From positions 5,213,749 to 5,277,748 of the forward strand of contig CP034989.1 of the NCBI GenBank assembly GCA_004026145.2: a stretch of 64,000 nucleotides of DNA, written 5' to 3'. How positions within the stretch are numbered: position 1 is the stretch's first letter; every line of letters starts with the position of its first letter. Both the position numbers and the translations under genes were made by a program. The DNA is from Takifugu bimaculatus. Lineage: Eukaryota; Chordata; Actinopteri; Tetraodontiformes; Tetraodontidae. Shown here one piece after another: positions 1 through 12,013 of this stretch. The notes below the pieces were generated by a model. That model worked only from the letters and a program-made list of their open reading frames with translations, searched no databases and had not been told where the DNA came from.

Positions 1-166
1 CAACATCTAATCATGTGTTGTCTTTTCACTATAGTCTCGGAAAAACAAAGAATTGCCAAACGCTTCCTGTGCACCAGGTTTACATCATAAACAGGACCCG
101 AATGTCGGGGCAGAAAGCCCATCACGCAAAGATCATTCAGTTCCTCGGCGATCCAGATTAATTTAC

Positions 167-299
167 CTTTTCTAGAGTAACGGGGGTCAAACGTGTTTTC
201 ACCCACAGTCCCGACGCCAAACAATCGGGGCAGGACGACAAACATTAGCAGCACGGCGGTGAAGGCCATGGCAGTCTGCTGGGACGTGGACAGAACCAT
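167..299 (-). CDS. RIC3-family protein, first coding exon (partial gene, runs off the left edge)
   Basis: An ATG at 299 opens a 44-codon exon that ends in a good donor (AAAAG then GTAAAT at 166). The peptide begins MVLSTSQQTAMAF and has one hydrophobic segment ending in LLMFVVLPRLFG. That pattern (S-T-x-Q near the start, hydrophobic run, then L-P-x-x-F) resembles the amino end of RIC3, an ER-membrane chaperone for nicotinic acetylcholine receptors. The exon ends in phase 1. The remaining exons on this strand should lie left of position 1. Two further RIC3-family exons lie at 20.8-21.6 kb on the same strand, in the wrong order to be spliced to this one. Assignment is by motif memory only. A different small membrane protein, for example CCDC107-like, is possible. 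Confidence 0.5.
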
Positions 300-1046
300 C
301 CTCCGGGACAGGGACAAAGACAGCAGAAAGCAAACACGAAAGGAGCAAACGACAGCTCCGCGGCTGTATAATCCAATAAAAAGATGGGACGCGCAGACTA
401 TGCGCCTCCAAACAGCTGTTTCCGCTCCGCCTCCTCAAACAGGAAGAACAACAGGATGTCCGGGGAAAGAATTTCAAAATAAATTAAATCGAAACACTGA
501 AGGACGCAAGAAAACGGTTAGTGTTACATTACCTCTCCTGCATTTACCTTTCTTATATAGTTCAAAGTATTTTAAAAGTTAAAACAAAGAACGTCACATA
601 TTTATAACATAAAAGTCAGCAAAATAATTGATATTTATTGATAAGACAGGACACCGACGTGCTGTTTCTTAGTTTACTCAATCAACTTCAAGGTGAAAAG
701 TGCAATGCGCATGCGCGCTACAAACACTCTCATAGAACTCACATAGAAATGGATAACACAGATCCAACAGTCCAAATAAACAGTTTCTATACTATCTATG
801 TGGTTGTTAATCAATACACCACATTATCCCTGTTAAACCCTTTTGGGGGGGTTAACGTAAAGACTAACAGACCACCAGGGAAAGACTGATACAGCCTGTC
901 AAGATAGTGCTTTATTTCTTCACAGTAAACACGTGCATATATCAGGAGTGGAGGGAGAGGTGGAACAAACGGGTCTGTGCCAAAACAAAAGTAAAAAAAA
1001 CAAACAGGGCATCTTAAAACATCAAAAACACAACGGTGGCCACAGC
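300..1046. other. Non-coding stretch, nothing recognised
   Basis: Short open frames only, without domain-like content or convincing splice context. The first part (300-480) is GC-rich and may hold the promoter and 5' UTR of the exon at 167-299. Confidence 0.4.
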
Positions 1047-3434
1047 TAGTGATGTTTCTCTGACACGGGGCTTCGAACCACGCCCCAAAACTCGGTAGAG
1101 TTTTTTTCTGAAGCACTGCTCCGGAGCTCGCTTCAAATCACGTGACTGATGACGTTTAAACCACTTCACTGCTTCATTCTATCTGAATCAGCTGATTGGT
1201 TCGGTTCAATGGGCGGGGCTTTGAACAATTGGCGGGTCTCAGTTGTGTTTAAAAATGGATGAAACAGCGCAATACGTTGCCTATCTGGTCAATACCTTTT
1301 TGGATTGATTTGATTAGCGTTCGTATTGCTTTCGGTTTGCTTTCTAATTGCTTTGCAATGGAACCAAACAGGAAGAGATCTCAAGTCTGGGACCACTTGA
1401 AATGGTGCCGCCGAACAAGGTAAGTGTTACGAACATATTTTTCAACTCTTATTCACACAGTAACAAATAATAAACCACACACACACATCTCATTTTTAAT
1501 TTGCAGGTGAAGTGTTTGCTTTGTTCCCGACATATAATAACAACACGTCATGAATGATGAGGCATTACCGAGCCAAACATGAGAATGAAGCTGGTGGTGC
1601 TGCTGTGATGACGTTTCCACCAGGTGAGTGGGTGCTGTTCCAGGCAATATTAAGAGTAACTTTTAAACTTTACTGAGCAGGTTTGGGTGTATAAAATTAG
1701 TTAATTAACTAAATTAATCTTGTTCTGCTAACTTCCATATTTTAGGTAGCAGGAAGCAGGAGCTTGATGAAGCTCTAGTGGATTTCATAGTGAAAGATTC
1801 CCAGCCTTTCACTGTGGTGTCTGATCCTGGCTTCCGTGCTCTGGTGGCTAAACTGGATCCCACATGCACCCTTCCATCAAGGCAGACAGTTAAAGCCATG
1901 GTGGAGAGGAGGTATGTGGAAGAAAGGGAGAAGGCCAAGGCAGCCCTGCATAATGTTGACAGTGTCAGCTTGACTGCAGACATGTGGACTTCCATCAACA
2001 TGGATGCGTATCGCGCTGTCACCTGTCATGCTATTCATGCAGGTGAACTCTCCACCACCCTGTTGGGAGTTTGGCCTTTTCCTATCAGTCACACAGCAGA
2101 GAACATCGCTGGAACTGCTCGAGAGCTTTTAAGGGAATGGGCTCTTGAAGAGAAGGTGAAGTGCTTGGTGACTGAGGCAAATATTCTGCGGGTGCGGCGT
2201 GCCGTCTGCCTAGCTCACGCACTAAACTTGATTGTCAAAAAGGCCATGGATGCTACTCCTGGGCTAGATAATATAAGATCAAAAACGAGGCGGCTGATCA
2301 CCTATTTTAAATCAAGCACCACCGCTAAAGAGAAGCTGCAGCAGATCCAGGTGCAAATGGGCCGTCCTGTCACAAAACTAATTATTGAAGTAGACACAAG
2401 ATGGAATAGCACCTATGAGATGCTGCAGCGTGTTTATGAGCAGAGGGATGCAGCTGCAGCTGCTCTGACCACTCTGCCCACAGATTTTGACCTATTGACT
2501 GCAAATGACTTTGAGTGTGCATCTGAGTGTATGAAGATACTGTCACCTTTTCACGCTGCCACCTTAGAGGTCTCACATGAAAAGAGGGTGTCGGGATCAA
2601 AAATAATACCCCTGGTAAAAATGCTGAAGCATGCGTTGAGTGAGCTGATGGCACAGAACTCAAACAAAATGGCAAAAGACCTTGGCATAAACCTCAATAG
2701 AATTATGAACGATAAACTCAGTGGAGTAGAAACCACAAGTATCTTATCTTTATCATCATCATTACTTGACCCAAGATATAAAACACTCGGATTCCAAAGC
2801 CCTTCAAATGCCGAGTCAGCTGTGCACCGGTTAAAATCGGTGTGCGGCATTGTTGCGGAATGCACCCACTGAAGAGGACCCGCCGTCCACTTCAACAGCA
2901 CAGCCAGAACCAGCTGCTTCTTCCCAAGGTACAAAAATTATAGAATTTGGATCAATAGATTTATTTGCATTGATTCATGTACGGACTAAACTTTATATAA
3001 TGTTTTATTTTAAGTCATTGATCTGTGGAAGCTGTTGGACAGGAATGCCATTGCTGATGCCATAGTGGAGGTGCAGCGTTATCTGTCAGCCCCTCCACTT
3101 GAACGATCACAGGACCCTCTGGTGTACTGGACGACAAACAAAGCCCTATACTTTATATTTTAAATAAAAATGCATAAGCACACCAGTTCACCCAAGCACC
3201 TTAGGCCCATACCCCCCACCTGTTCCTAAAATATATAATAATAATAATCATAATAATACATCAAAAGTGCACGCTTGCTGGGTCATCAACCCTTTGCATG
3301 GCTGCAGTACAACCAACCCGCCAGCAGATGACCCCCGCGTTCGAAATGATTGAAGCTTCGAATAATGAACCAATTTTCAACACAATGGTCCAAAAGGGTT
3401 CAAAGCCTCATGAAGCCTCATTTGGACATCACTA
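1047..3434 (+). mobile_element. hAT DNA transposon (full-length by its ends, coding region damaged)
   Basis: The element starts TAGTGATGT at 1047 and ends with the inverted copy ACATCACTA at 3434. Both ends have a subterminal GGCTTC motif. An 8-bp target-site duplication flanks it: gccacagc at 1039-1046 and gtcacagc at 3435-3442, 7 of 8 matching. Eight-base duplications are the hAT signature. It encloses a spliced transposase gene. Confidence 0.85.
1358..3163 (+). pseudogene. hAT transposase (BED zinc finger type), decayed
   Basis: A start at 1358 gives MEPNRKRSQVWDHLKWCRRT, a BED-finger-like opening, followed by a donor (GTAAGT). A second small exon (from about 1507) carries the CLLC pair but contains stop codons. 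The main exon (from about 1746, open to 2872) encodes the hAT catalytic region, with SLTADMWTS, an AHALNLIV motif and DTRWNSTY. A last exon after 3014 encodes the start of the dimerisation domain (VQRYLSAPPLE) and then stops, so the usual hATC end is missing. The segment LVTEANILRVRRAV appears to have lost residues compared with the family. The protein is probably not functional. Confidence 0.75.
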
Positions 3435-3471
3435 GTCACAGCCCATAACCTAGTGTAAATAACAAACAGAA

Positions 3472-3795
3472 TGTCTACGTGCGGCAATGTATGGGGTACC
3501 CCGTCCTTACCTAGTCCCACCTGCCCTCCATAAACGCTTCCTGTCCAGCCGTGAGCGAGAGAGAGCCCCCATGAAATAAGGGAGGAGAGCCGCTGGTCAC
3601 CGCTGGTGATTGGTCAGATAGACACAGGGGAGCCAATCCTAAAAGACCCCGGGAGTCCACAGGTGGCGTCAATCTTCCTCATCACCAGCACTGCCTGCCT
3701 TTCGGTGTTCCTCCAGTTCTCTCAGCCTCTAGATGGCGCCACTCTGGGAAGTCACAGGAAACAAAGAACACCAAGAACTCCCCAGACACGTAACA
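3472..3795 (-). repeat. Possible LTR of an unidentified LTR retroelement
   Basis: On the minus strand a TGTTACGTG start at 3795 is directly preceded by a polypurine tract (AAAAAGGGGGA, 3796-3806), the arrangement expected at the 3' LTR of a retroelement. The other end is taken at TGTCTACG (3472) only because it mirrors the first terminus. No duplication was found. Confidence 0.3.
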
Positions 3796-3806
3796 ATCCC
3801 CCTTTT

Positions 3807-4291
3807 TAGCTGAGAATACAATCAACTAAAATAAGTCCAACATAATAAATTCACTCATCACTGGGGAGTAACCATAGAAATAACCATGACATAAATTTTC
3901 TTTTTCCTTTGTTTTATGTCAGTGAACAACTGTCAGACGACACCATACAACATTTAGCTTCCATTAAACTCAAATAACATCTTGGCCTAATGCCTTTAAC
4001 ATCATAGAGGATGAGTGTTCTGTATTAGGAAAACAATGAACATCATCAGTGTACAGTGTAGGTTTACAGACTCAAGACCTGTATCTCTCGGGTGGTTTAC
4101 TCACTCGTGTTGAGCGCCTGTTAGGTTCAAACAACCTGAAACACGAGAAACACAAATGAGGCAAAGACAACAGTTTGAATTTTACTTGCAAGGAGAACGG
4201 GGAGATGTGCTCAGTTACAGATCTCCAACACGTCCTGACGCACACCTCCCGCCATCCTTGTTTTATTGAGATTAGGAGGTCCCTAGTTACA
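3807..4291. other. Remnant retroelement sequence without recognisable genes
   Basis: No coding domain was seen. Around 4120-4270 the minus strand reads like an R-U5 region: an AATAAA-like signal near 4262 followed by about 100 bases. This may belong to an older LTR into which the ERV-A solo LTR at 4296 inserted. Confidence 0.25.
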
Positions 4292-4295
4292 GAAG

Positions 4296-4889
4296 TGTTG
4301 GATCGCGATACCTTTCAAGTGTAGCTGCCGATCCGCGTGTTCTTTGAATGAAGACTTCGAGAAGAAAAGTACCAATTTCAAAATGTATTTAACAATAGAA
4401 CCAATTCCAGATACAAATATTACAGAGCTCCGGGCCAGTTCATAACCCTAGCAACAACAGAGTTAATTGTCAGGGCACGAAGTCTGACAACCTAACTATC
4501 CCTTGGCCCAGTCTTTTATAGAAACACACATGCAAATTCTCAATGTTCATGCAATCCAATCCAGATCCCCTGCTGGGATGGCCTCGTCCTCTTCCTCCAG
4601 TCCCATTTGGTGTTGGTAGAGTTCTTCTTTTCCATTGTTTTCCCAGGTAGCCAGATCCCATTCTTCATGCAAATGTGATCATCAACCCCCCTGATGTCGC
4701 GTTTACAATGAGTGTTTGACACCCCCTGCCTGACTGGCTCCTGAGATAACAATAGAACAAACAACAATCCTGCAAATGGAATGTCTCTGTTCTTTATTAC
4801 ATTTACCAATGAGTCTACCTTGCCTAACTTCTAAGAGAAGACAGAAACATATGGTGAAACACATAACAAGATAAAGACAATTCTCAACA
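4296..4889 (-). repeat. Solo LTR of ERV-A
   Basis: The plus strand reads TGTTGGATCG... and ends ...CTCAACA, matching the LTRs at 18489-19162, 23988-24610 and 35053-35615. The 4-bp sequence gaag occurs on both sides (4292-4295 and 4890-4893). No polypurine tract or primer site lies beside it, so it looks like a solo LTR left by LTR-LTR recombination. Confidence 0.8.
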
Positions 4890-5536
4890 GAAGTCAAATG
4901 TGTCTAAGGGAGGGGGAAAACACAAGATAGCAGGTCTCAAACAGAGCAAGAGACTGTAAATCATAATGGTGAGATTATACGTAGGCCTTCACTGATTTGA
5001 TTAGCTTAGCTCACAAACAGCACATTCTTCTATATCAGACAGATTAAAAAAACAGCTCCTGTGTCAGGCTCTGCAGCTCTGTCTCCAGTCAATGCCACTT
5101 CTCCAACAGCCACTGCATTTCTGTCGCCCTTGACCAGAGAAGTTCGAGTTGACATATCAAGCATCATGAACATTAAGCATTAGCAAATAATAGGAAATAT
5201 TAAGTAATGAGAAACAATATAACGAGAATAAAGAATATAACAAGGTAAAAGCAAATAAGAGATAACTTTAATATAATGGATGTAACAGCGCCTCAGAGCC
5301 ACAGTTTCAGACTCTGGGGGCTCTGGTGACTGTATGGTGGAGTCAACAATGCCCTGTAAACCCCCACAGTCATTACCACCAAACTGATCAACCTGATCAG
5401 TCAACCAATCTATGGGGTTGATAATCAATACACCACAATAATTCTAAATTCACCTCAAAGTGTGGACTTGTTCATGTAAAACCACAATATACTAAATACT
5501 GTTTCAACCAACCTTGGTTGAAATCCAAGGGGCTTT
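4890..5536 (-). other. Old retroelement remnant between LTRs
   Basis: A minus-strand frame at 5180-5428 (starting MIINPIDWLTDQVDQF) resembles a retroviral envelope tail only loosely. It may be the 3' end of an older, third ERV interrupted by the ERV-A solo LTR and by ERV-B. This is a weak call. Confidence 0.2.
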
Positions 5537-5540
5537 GTTC

Positions 5541-5946
5541 TGTGAGGGTGAAGTTTTGGTCACCCGCGCTGTTCGTTCACTAGACTCAGAGTAACCACGC
5601 AAACAACAGGAGTTCCTTGCAAGGGAGAGTCGAGCAGCAGTTCAAGCTTCCTCTGTCAACTCCGTTCGTCTGCTGCTCGCTCACCTCTTATTGGTGCAAA
5701 CAGAATGTGTGTCCAAACAAGATCTCATATCTCATTGCCTTCTGACCTCTCCACCCATCTTAACGAATTTCTCTAATCTTGACCAACAGGATACATCTGG
5801 ATGCTGGGCTTGGTTGTAAGCAGCATCAGTACTTTTGCATTCTCATGTTCTTCTTCTCCTGTCAACATTCCTCAACACTCAAAATCTACATACAATAGCA
5901 TTTAAAGATAATACTAATAACAACAATAACAATAATTCTTCCCACA
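5541..5946 (-). repeat. ERV-B 3' LTR
   Basis: 406 bp, nearly the same as the 401-bp LTR at 19788, with scattered substitutions and small indels. A purine tract on the coding strand (AGGTGGGAAA, just above 5946) sits at the polypurine-tract position. Confidence 0.85.
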
Positions 5947-6089
5947 TTTCCCACCTGTTTATCGTTAAATGCGTCTAGATTTTCGTCATCAGTATTACAT
6001 CTTTACATTTTCATGAAATTTAAATGCATTACGTACTTCATTTTCCTAGAAACACATTTCTTACACTCAGAGTTCAACATGGGTACAGC

Positions 6090-7723
6090 TTAAGACATCT
6101 TAAACAGTTCTTTTACATATTGTATTACGTTGATCCATTCTTCTTCTGATTCCTCTTCCTCGTCGTCCAGTAGAGATCGTTCTTCCACCTGCAGCATAGT
6201 ACTAGTAACAACTGATCCCACGAGCCGGCCAATGCAACCCCGAACAAGAGGTACTACACAACAAGCTAGTATGGCTAATACTAGCAGTACTATCCCTATC
6301 ATCATTCCTGTCTTGAACAGTAGTTCCCTCCACCCCGACAGCATTTTTGTAAGCCAATCTGGTGGAGGGCTACCATCGTCAATCATAGCTTTCTGTAGCT
6401 TAGTTAAATTTCTCAATGCGCTATCTATCAGGTGACCATCCGCATCATTCTCTGGGATGAACGTACAACAGTAATCTCCTACCATTGCACAAACTCCTCC
6501 CTGGGGGGCCGTTATCAGATCTAAGGCCATCCTATTCTGCATGGTCATCAGTCTTAGCGCTGTCATTTCTTCCTTGACTCCTGTGAGAGCAACTTTTGTC
6601 AAATTAGTAAACACTTTCAGCCTATAATCAACCGTTTCCAATCTCAATATGTTCTTTGCCACTCCTACCCACGGAAAAAGGCTAATGGAGACCTTTTCTC
6701 CATCTGTCCAGTGTTTAAACTCTTGTGGTACATCTGTGCCTCACACTGAGTCGTGTGGTTTGAACTCGTATTCATTCAAATCTTGTTTAAAACGCTTCTG
6801 TGATCTTCAGATGTACAGATGTAAAGGAGCACACAATCCTGACCAGTTTGCTGGTAGGTGTGCATACGCATTGTGTCCACATAACCACCATCCCTTATCC
6901 ACTAATTGCGTACCTTTGTCTTCTGGCGTGAAAGTGGGATAGTTGCATGTACAGTTATAACCTTCTGGACACCTCTGTGTTGTTTCATCGAAGGTAAATA
7001 AACCACAGAGGTGCCGGGGGTCATCAGTACACTCCTGTTTGCATTGCTCGGAACTTTTATGCTGCTGTAAACACGTTTTCCGATAATACCGATTAGTTGT
7101 AGAGTTTGATTCCACATCTTCATTAATTCCAAGTGTGCATGCCGTATAAACAACTTTACAGACATCCTTATGTAACGACCCAAGTCTCTACCACCACTCC
7201 GTGCATAACAGGATGTGTGGTTTGTCGCACCTAGCACAGGGAATCTGAATCTATTGGCTTTCCCTGCCATTGTCTGTAGTGGCTCTTGGGTGCAGTTGCT
7301 GTGAGCGAATCACGTTCCATCCAACAACTTCAGTGCGAAATTCGTGTCACGGCTGAGCCCTATGTGGACAAAGCACTGTCCTTCACTCCCTGTCATCGGT
7401 TCAGCAGTTACTCGCGGTGTATGCACAGAAACTGGTAGCATAGAACAAACATAACAACGAGAATGATTCTGTGTCCGAGCTGTGAAATTAGCATAGCGCC
7501 ACCATGTATTCAAGCCATAAATGTGTGGGGACTCTGGATCTTGTTCTAACCATGAATGTCCTAAGTGGCTAACTACGGTGCGTTTAGCGCGCACGTAACT
7601 CTCATCCTGTCTCAGAGCATCATTCTGTCCCTGATTACCTCCCTCCTGTCGGAAGTTCCACAGGCCAAAACTCACAAGTCCTGCCATCACAGCACTCACC
7701 ACAATTAGGAAGAACAACTTCAT
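6090..7723 (-). pseudogene. ERV-B envelope gene (surface and transmembrane parts), frame-broken
   Basis: The gene begins at 7723 with a hydrophobic leader-like stretch (FFLIVVSAVMAGLVSFG), followed by a surface region in pieces. A segment at 6807-7115 has many cysteines and GWWLCGHNAYAHLP, a pattern of gamma-type envelopes. The transmembrane part (6090-6662) carries the QNRMALDLI region and a CX6CC cluster (CAMVGDYCC), then a membrane span (IGIVLLVLAILACCVV) and an acidic cytoplasmic tail. CX6CC is the disulphide-linking motif of gamma-type transmembrane subunits. Frameshifts near 7300 and 7110 and a stop near 6750 interrupt it, so no complete product is expected. The TM part alone remains open for 190 codons. 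Confidence 0.8.
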
Positions 7724-7795
7724 TTCCTTTTAACTCTCCTTCTCAGGTTCCGACGGGGTTCAGCCGTTGCTGGACCTATACAGGCCGTCAGCCGT

Positions 7796-9796
7796 TTACA
7801 GACTAACCGCCACTGCTCCCTCGCCTTCACCTGGAAGAATTTTCTGTTTCTTACAATGGGAAAGGTGTATCCACGACAGTTTCCCGTCCACTCGAACTGC
7901 AGTCTTTGTGGTCAGCTGTACTTGATAAGGACCTTCCCATCTAGGCGTGTTCCACCTCTTTCGCACAAACTTCTTCACCCACCCGGTTGAATGGGTTCCT
8001 GGGGGGTGGAATCTGTGGAAGACACAGGACTAGGCAGAACATTTACAGCATTCACACATCGGTTGAATTTCACCAGGTCGAGACAAAACATCCAGTTCTT
8101 TCCTGTCTCGTCCATACACTTCTTCAGTCTGTTCTTGATAGTACCGTTGACTCTTTCAACCAACCCTGCACTCTGAGGGTGGTATGCGCAGTGATTCTTC
8201 AAATCAATGTCCAAAGTTACTCCTACAGTTTTCACTACCTCATTTACAAAATGGCTTCCATTGTCGCTCCAGATGACCTTCGGGATGCCAAACCTGGGAA
8301 TGATTTCTCTACATAGGACTTTTGCCACTGTTAGTGCATCTGCTTTTGCCGTGGGGAAGATTTCTACCCACCTAGTAAATCCATCTAGCACTACTAGACA
8401 ATATTGTTTACCTTCACATGGTGTTAGCTGAATAAAATCTAGAAAGACTGTGTGAAATGGATGATTTGGCAATGGTGTAGTGCCTGCAGGGGCCTTAAGG
8501 GCTCCCTGTGGGCTGTGTTTTACACAAATAGCACATTGTGAACAAATTTTTTTTGAGTATGTATGAAATCCTATAGTGTAATAATGTTCATTAACCATCT
8601 GTACCATCCCTCCTGTTGAGACATGGCATGGCCCATGGCTCACTAATGCTGCCCATTTATGCATATTCCGGGGAAGGATTGGCTTATTGCCTATGGTTAA
8701 CAGTCCTTTGTCATCCAGTTTGGCTCCTCGCTTCTTCCACATGGCCTTTTCCTTTTCTGGAGCACTTTGTCGCATTTCTTTCAGAATATCATTATCTGCA
8801 GGTTCTAGGCTAAATGATTCTTCCTCATCATTATCAAGAAGTGTGTTTTTATTTGCTGCAGCCTTTGCGGCTCTGTCAGCAAAGGCATTGCCTTGTGAGA
8901 CTGCGTCTTTGTTGTTAGTGTGTGCAGTGCATTTACATACAGCTATTTTACGTGGCTGCTGTATTGCAGCTAATAACTTTTTTAACAGTTCTGCATGCAT
9001 GACCGGTTTGCCGGTCGACGTTTTCATCCCTCTCAAATTCCATTGTTGAGCAAACACAAACAGCGTGGAAAATGCATATTGACTATCTGTGTAGATGGTA
9101 ACATCTTGTCCTTTGCTTAGTTCACAGGCACGTGTGAGTGCGACGAGTTCTGCAGCTTGAGCAGAATAGGAGGAGGGAAGTGATTTCGCCTCCACCACCT
9201 CAGTTGCTGTGACTACTGCATAGGCAGTTCTAGTGCGTCCACAGTCATCCTTTCTTGATGATCCATCCACAAAGAGTGTCTGTCCTGTAGTCAACGTGAC
9301 ATCACTGAGATCTGGTCGCGGCAGGACCGTAATGGAGACCTCATCCAGGCAGTTGTGCTGGTGTCCCTCTTCTGCGGTGGGTAGCAGCGTCGCTGGGTTT
9401 AAGGTCGTGCAGCAACGAATCGTCAGATTCGGCTGAGACAGCAACACTGTTATGCAGGAAACGTGCGGGCGACAGGAATGCTATCTTACTTTGTAGCAGC
9501 AGTATTGACACTGCATGTGGCACTAGCAAAGTTAGCTCATGATATAGCACCACTCCTGCGGAGGCTTTTACTGCTTCAGATGCTGCCACCACTGCTTTAA
9601 CGCATGGCGGGAGTGCACAAACTACGGGATCTAGCTTGTGGGAGTAGTAGGCTACTGGCTGCCTCTTATCTCCGTGCTTCTGCAATAGAACTGAAGTCAT
9701 AAAACCACCCTTGCAGTCAACAACCTGCTCAAAAGGCTTCTGATAGTCTGGCAGCTTTAACACTCCAGCACTTACAAGAGCCTGTTTTATGTACAT
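7796..9796 (-). pseudogene. ERV-B pol: connection, RNase H and integrase, frame-broken
   Basis: The frame entering at 9796 carries the connection region. After a shift near 9440 the next frame (9447-7975) has RNase H acidic motifs (FVDGSS, AELVAL, TDSQYAF, GNAFADRA). These are followed by an integrase with an HHCC-type finger (CAICVKH half visible), a first aspartate in FLDFIQL, a second in IWSDNGSHF, and a glutamate in GLVERVNG. A deletion and shift near 7980 separates this from the C-terminal GPY/F module (RWEGPYQVQL, TAVRVDG, WIHLSH) at 7796-7978. The order matches gammaretrovirus-like pol. Confidence 0.85.
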
Positions 9797-9820
9797 AAAT
9801 GCTTCTTCAGCTTCAGGGGT

Positions 9821-10760
9821 CTATGTTAACACATCAGTCATTGCTAAGGGATTATCATACATCAATGCTTGTAAAGGGGCAGTTATTTTCGCATAATCTA
9901 AGATCCATGATCTGCAAAAATTCACTAGTCCTAAGAATGACATCATCTGCTTCTTTGTTTTTGGTTTCGGAGCATCAAGTACTGCTGTTTTCCTCGACTC
10001 AAGAATAGCTCTTCTATTGTGTGTCAGAACATGGCCCAGATAAACCACTTCCTGCTTCACCAGTTGCAGTTTGCTTTTGCTTAATTTATGGCCTTGTGAG
10101 GCTAGCCAGTGTAGCAATGCTAGCGTGTCTGAACAACAATCTGCCTCTGTTTTTGACGCCATGAGGATGTCATCCACGTAGACGAGGATTTGACTTCCAC
10201 ACGGAGGTTTAAACTTAGCTAATGATGACATCATTACCTGAGAGAAGATTGTGGGACTCTCACAGTAGCCCTGAGGTAACCTTGTCCAGGTGTACCCCCG
10301 TCCTTGAAACGTAAATGCAAACCAAAACTGGCTGTCTGGATGTACTGGTACAGAGAAAACTGCATTGGATACATCGATCACCATGTGCCACTGATGTTCA
10401 GGGTTTAAGTCATTCAGCAGGGTGTATGGATCTGCGACTAAGGGAGACCTAGGGACCACTGCAGCGTTTACAGCTTGCAGGTCCTGCACCATCCGCCAGC
10501 CGGTAGATGGTGGTGACTTCCAGGACACTCTCTGATAACTCCTGCTTTAAGCAGTGAGTTAAATATCGGAACAATACCCTCCTGTGCATCAGTCTTAAGG
10601 GGATATTGTCTCTGGAATGGTCTATAATCTGATTTAGGGATTATTTTTACAGGTTCTGCTCCTTTTATAAGACCTACATCTGCAGGTCCTTCCGACCATA
10701 ATTCAGGGGGAAGCTCTTTCAGCTTCTCCTCTTCCTCCTGCGTGAGGAAGATGTTTTCTT
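9821..10760 (-). pseudogene. ERV-B pol: reverse transcriptase, damaged
   Basis: The palm and fingers are readable: VQDLQAVN, MVIDVSNAVF (first catalytic aspartate), LPQGYCESPTIF and LVYVDDILMA (YVDD active site). A thumb region ends in FLGLVNFCRSWI. Upstream, 10530-10760 continues in another frame and appears to have lost a short segment near 10530, where the family usually has an NTP-x-x-PV-K motif. It is in the same orientation as protease and integrase. Confidence 0.85.
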
Positions 10761-11061
10761 CTCATGAACTCTGGTCTGTGAGGTGTGTTGCTGGATGAGT
10801 CAGCAACCATGTTTTAAGGGGAATACGCCACACCTGGAACTGATCATTAAAATCAACCTCACCCTTAGGCCTATTGGGCAGGCTGCTCCAGTGTTTTACG
10901 TCACATCCCAAGTCTTGCCATCTTTTCTTAAGCGGTTTAGCAATAGAAACATGTGGTACAGAACCTGACACTTTGAATAGCGCTGCTGCTTCGGCGGAAA
11001 AACTTCCTGCCGTGCAGACAGCTGTCTGACCACACACATATAGGTGCATAAATACAATCAT

Positions 11062-11770
11062 TTATGGATCTTTAAGTTTAGCAAACTGCTCTGCATAGCT
11101 TGGTGTGCCGTGTGAGTCTGATTTACAGAATCCACCAGTGCGCTCCACGTGCATGGTTACATGCAAGTCAGCTTGATTGTGGAGTTGGGCTTCAGGCTGT
11201 AAGTATGACAGAGCTTTACCATATATCATAGTGATTGGCTCAGAGAATGGAGGGGGCTGCTTTTCGGGAATGTCGAGTGACCAATATTTACTGCACGTCC
11301 CTCCTTCTCTTACCCACAGATTAACCATTCTATCTACAGACCACATCCCTTGGGGTGTGGTACAAATCATCAACTGAAGCTGAGAGATAAGATCTCTTCC
11401 TAATAGATTTACGGGACATGTGGAGATCACGAAAGGGGCTTTAAGTGTGATTCCACTTACAGGGTCACAAACATCTACAGGAACTGACATTCTTTCTTTA
11501 GTTACGAGACCATTTGCTGATCTCACAAAAATCTGTGTAGAAGTTGGCTTTAGGAGCTATTGGATCTCTAATTACTGATTTACCTGCACCTGTATCTACT
11601 AAGAATGTTAAAGAATTGCCTAACACGGTCAGTTGTATTTCTGGGTTGCCTTCAGCAAACAGGAAGATGGTTTCTAAGTCTAAAACATCTTCTAGGTCAT
11701 CTTTTTTAAATTGGTCAAATTTTGTGCCCTGATTTGTTTTAATTGTTGTGACTTCTTTTTCCGGTTCTAG
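11062..11770 (-). pseudogene. ERV-B protease, reached by readthrough of a gag UGA
   Basis: Directly after the gag stop at 11771-11773 the same frame stays open and contains LVDTGAGKSVI, the aspartic-protease D-T-G-A motif, at about 11575-11605. A frame change near 11530 moves the rest (NLLGRDLI flap/dimer region) into the frame of 11062-11526. In gamma- and epsilon-type retroviruses pro lies in the gag frame and is made by stop-codon suppression. The arrangement here is the same. Confidence 0.75.
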
Positions 11771-12013
11771 TCATTGCTGGGGTGGATTAGAACCTTGCTG
11801 CTGTCCTCTATTGTATCTCTGGTCACGTTGTTTCTTTCTACAATCACGTTCCCAGTGTCCATAATTTTTACAATAATGACACCGATCATTTTCACGGGAA
11901 TTGCCTCCTCCTCCCCTTCCGCCTCGGCCTCGCCCACGCCCTCGGCTTGGGAAAGGATTGGCATTGAAAAACATGCCTGTTAATTGGTTCTTACTTTTTT
12001 GGCATTGATCCAT
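11771..12013 (-). pseudogene. ERV-B gag remnant: nucleocapsid with one zinc knuckle
   Basis: An arginine/glycine-rich stretch precedes a CX2CX4HX4C knuckle (CHYCKNYGHWERDC) and a basic, glutamine-rich tail that ends at UGA (11771-11773). Matrix and capsid are missing: the sequence to the right is ERV-A. The stop is followed by CTAG. Confidence 0.8.

Noticed and set aside
193..582. Plus-strand frame of 129 residues at the left edge
   Set aside because: Low-complexity, with no domain. The minus strand shows a better exon with signal-like sequence and a donor site.
5180..5428. Firm call of a third envelope gene
   Set aside because: Only a loose likeness to an envelope tail with no diagnostic motif, so it is kept as a low-confidence remnant.
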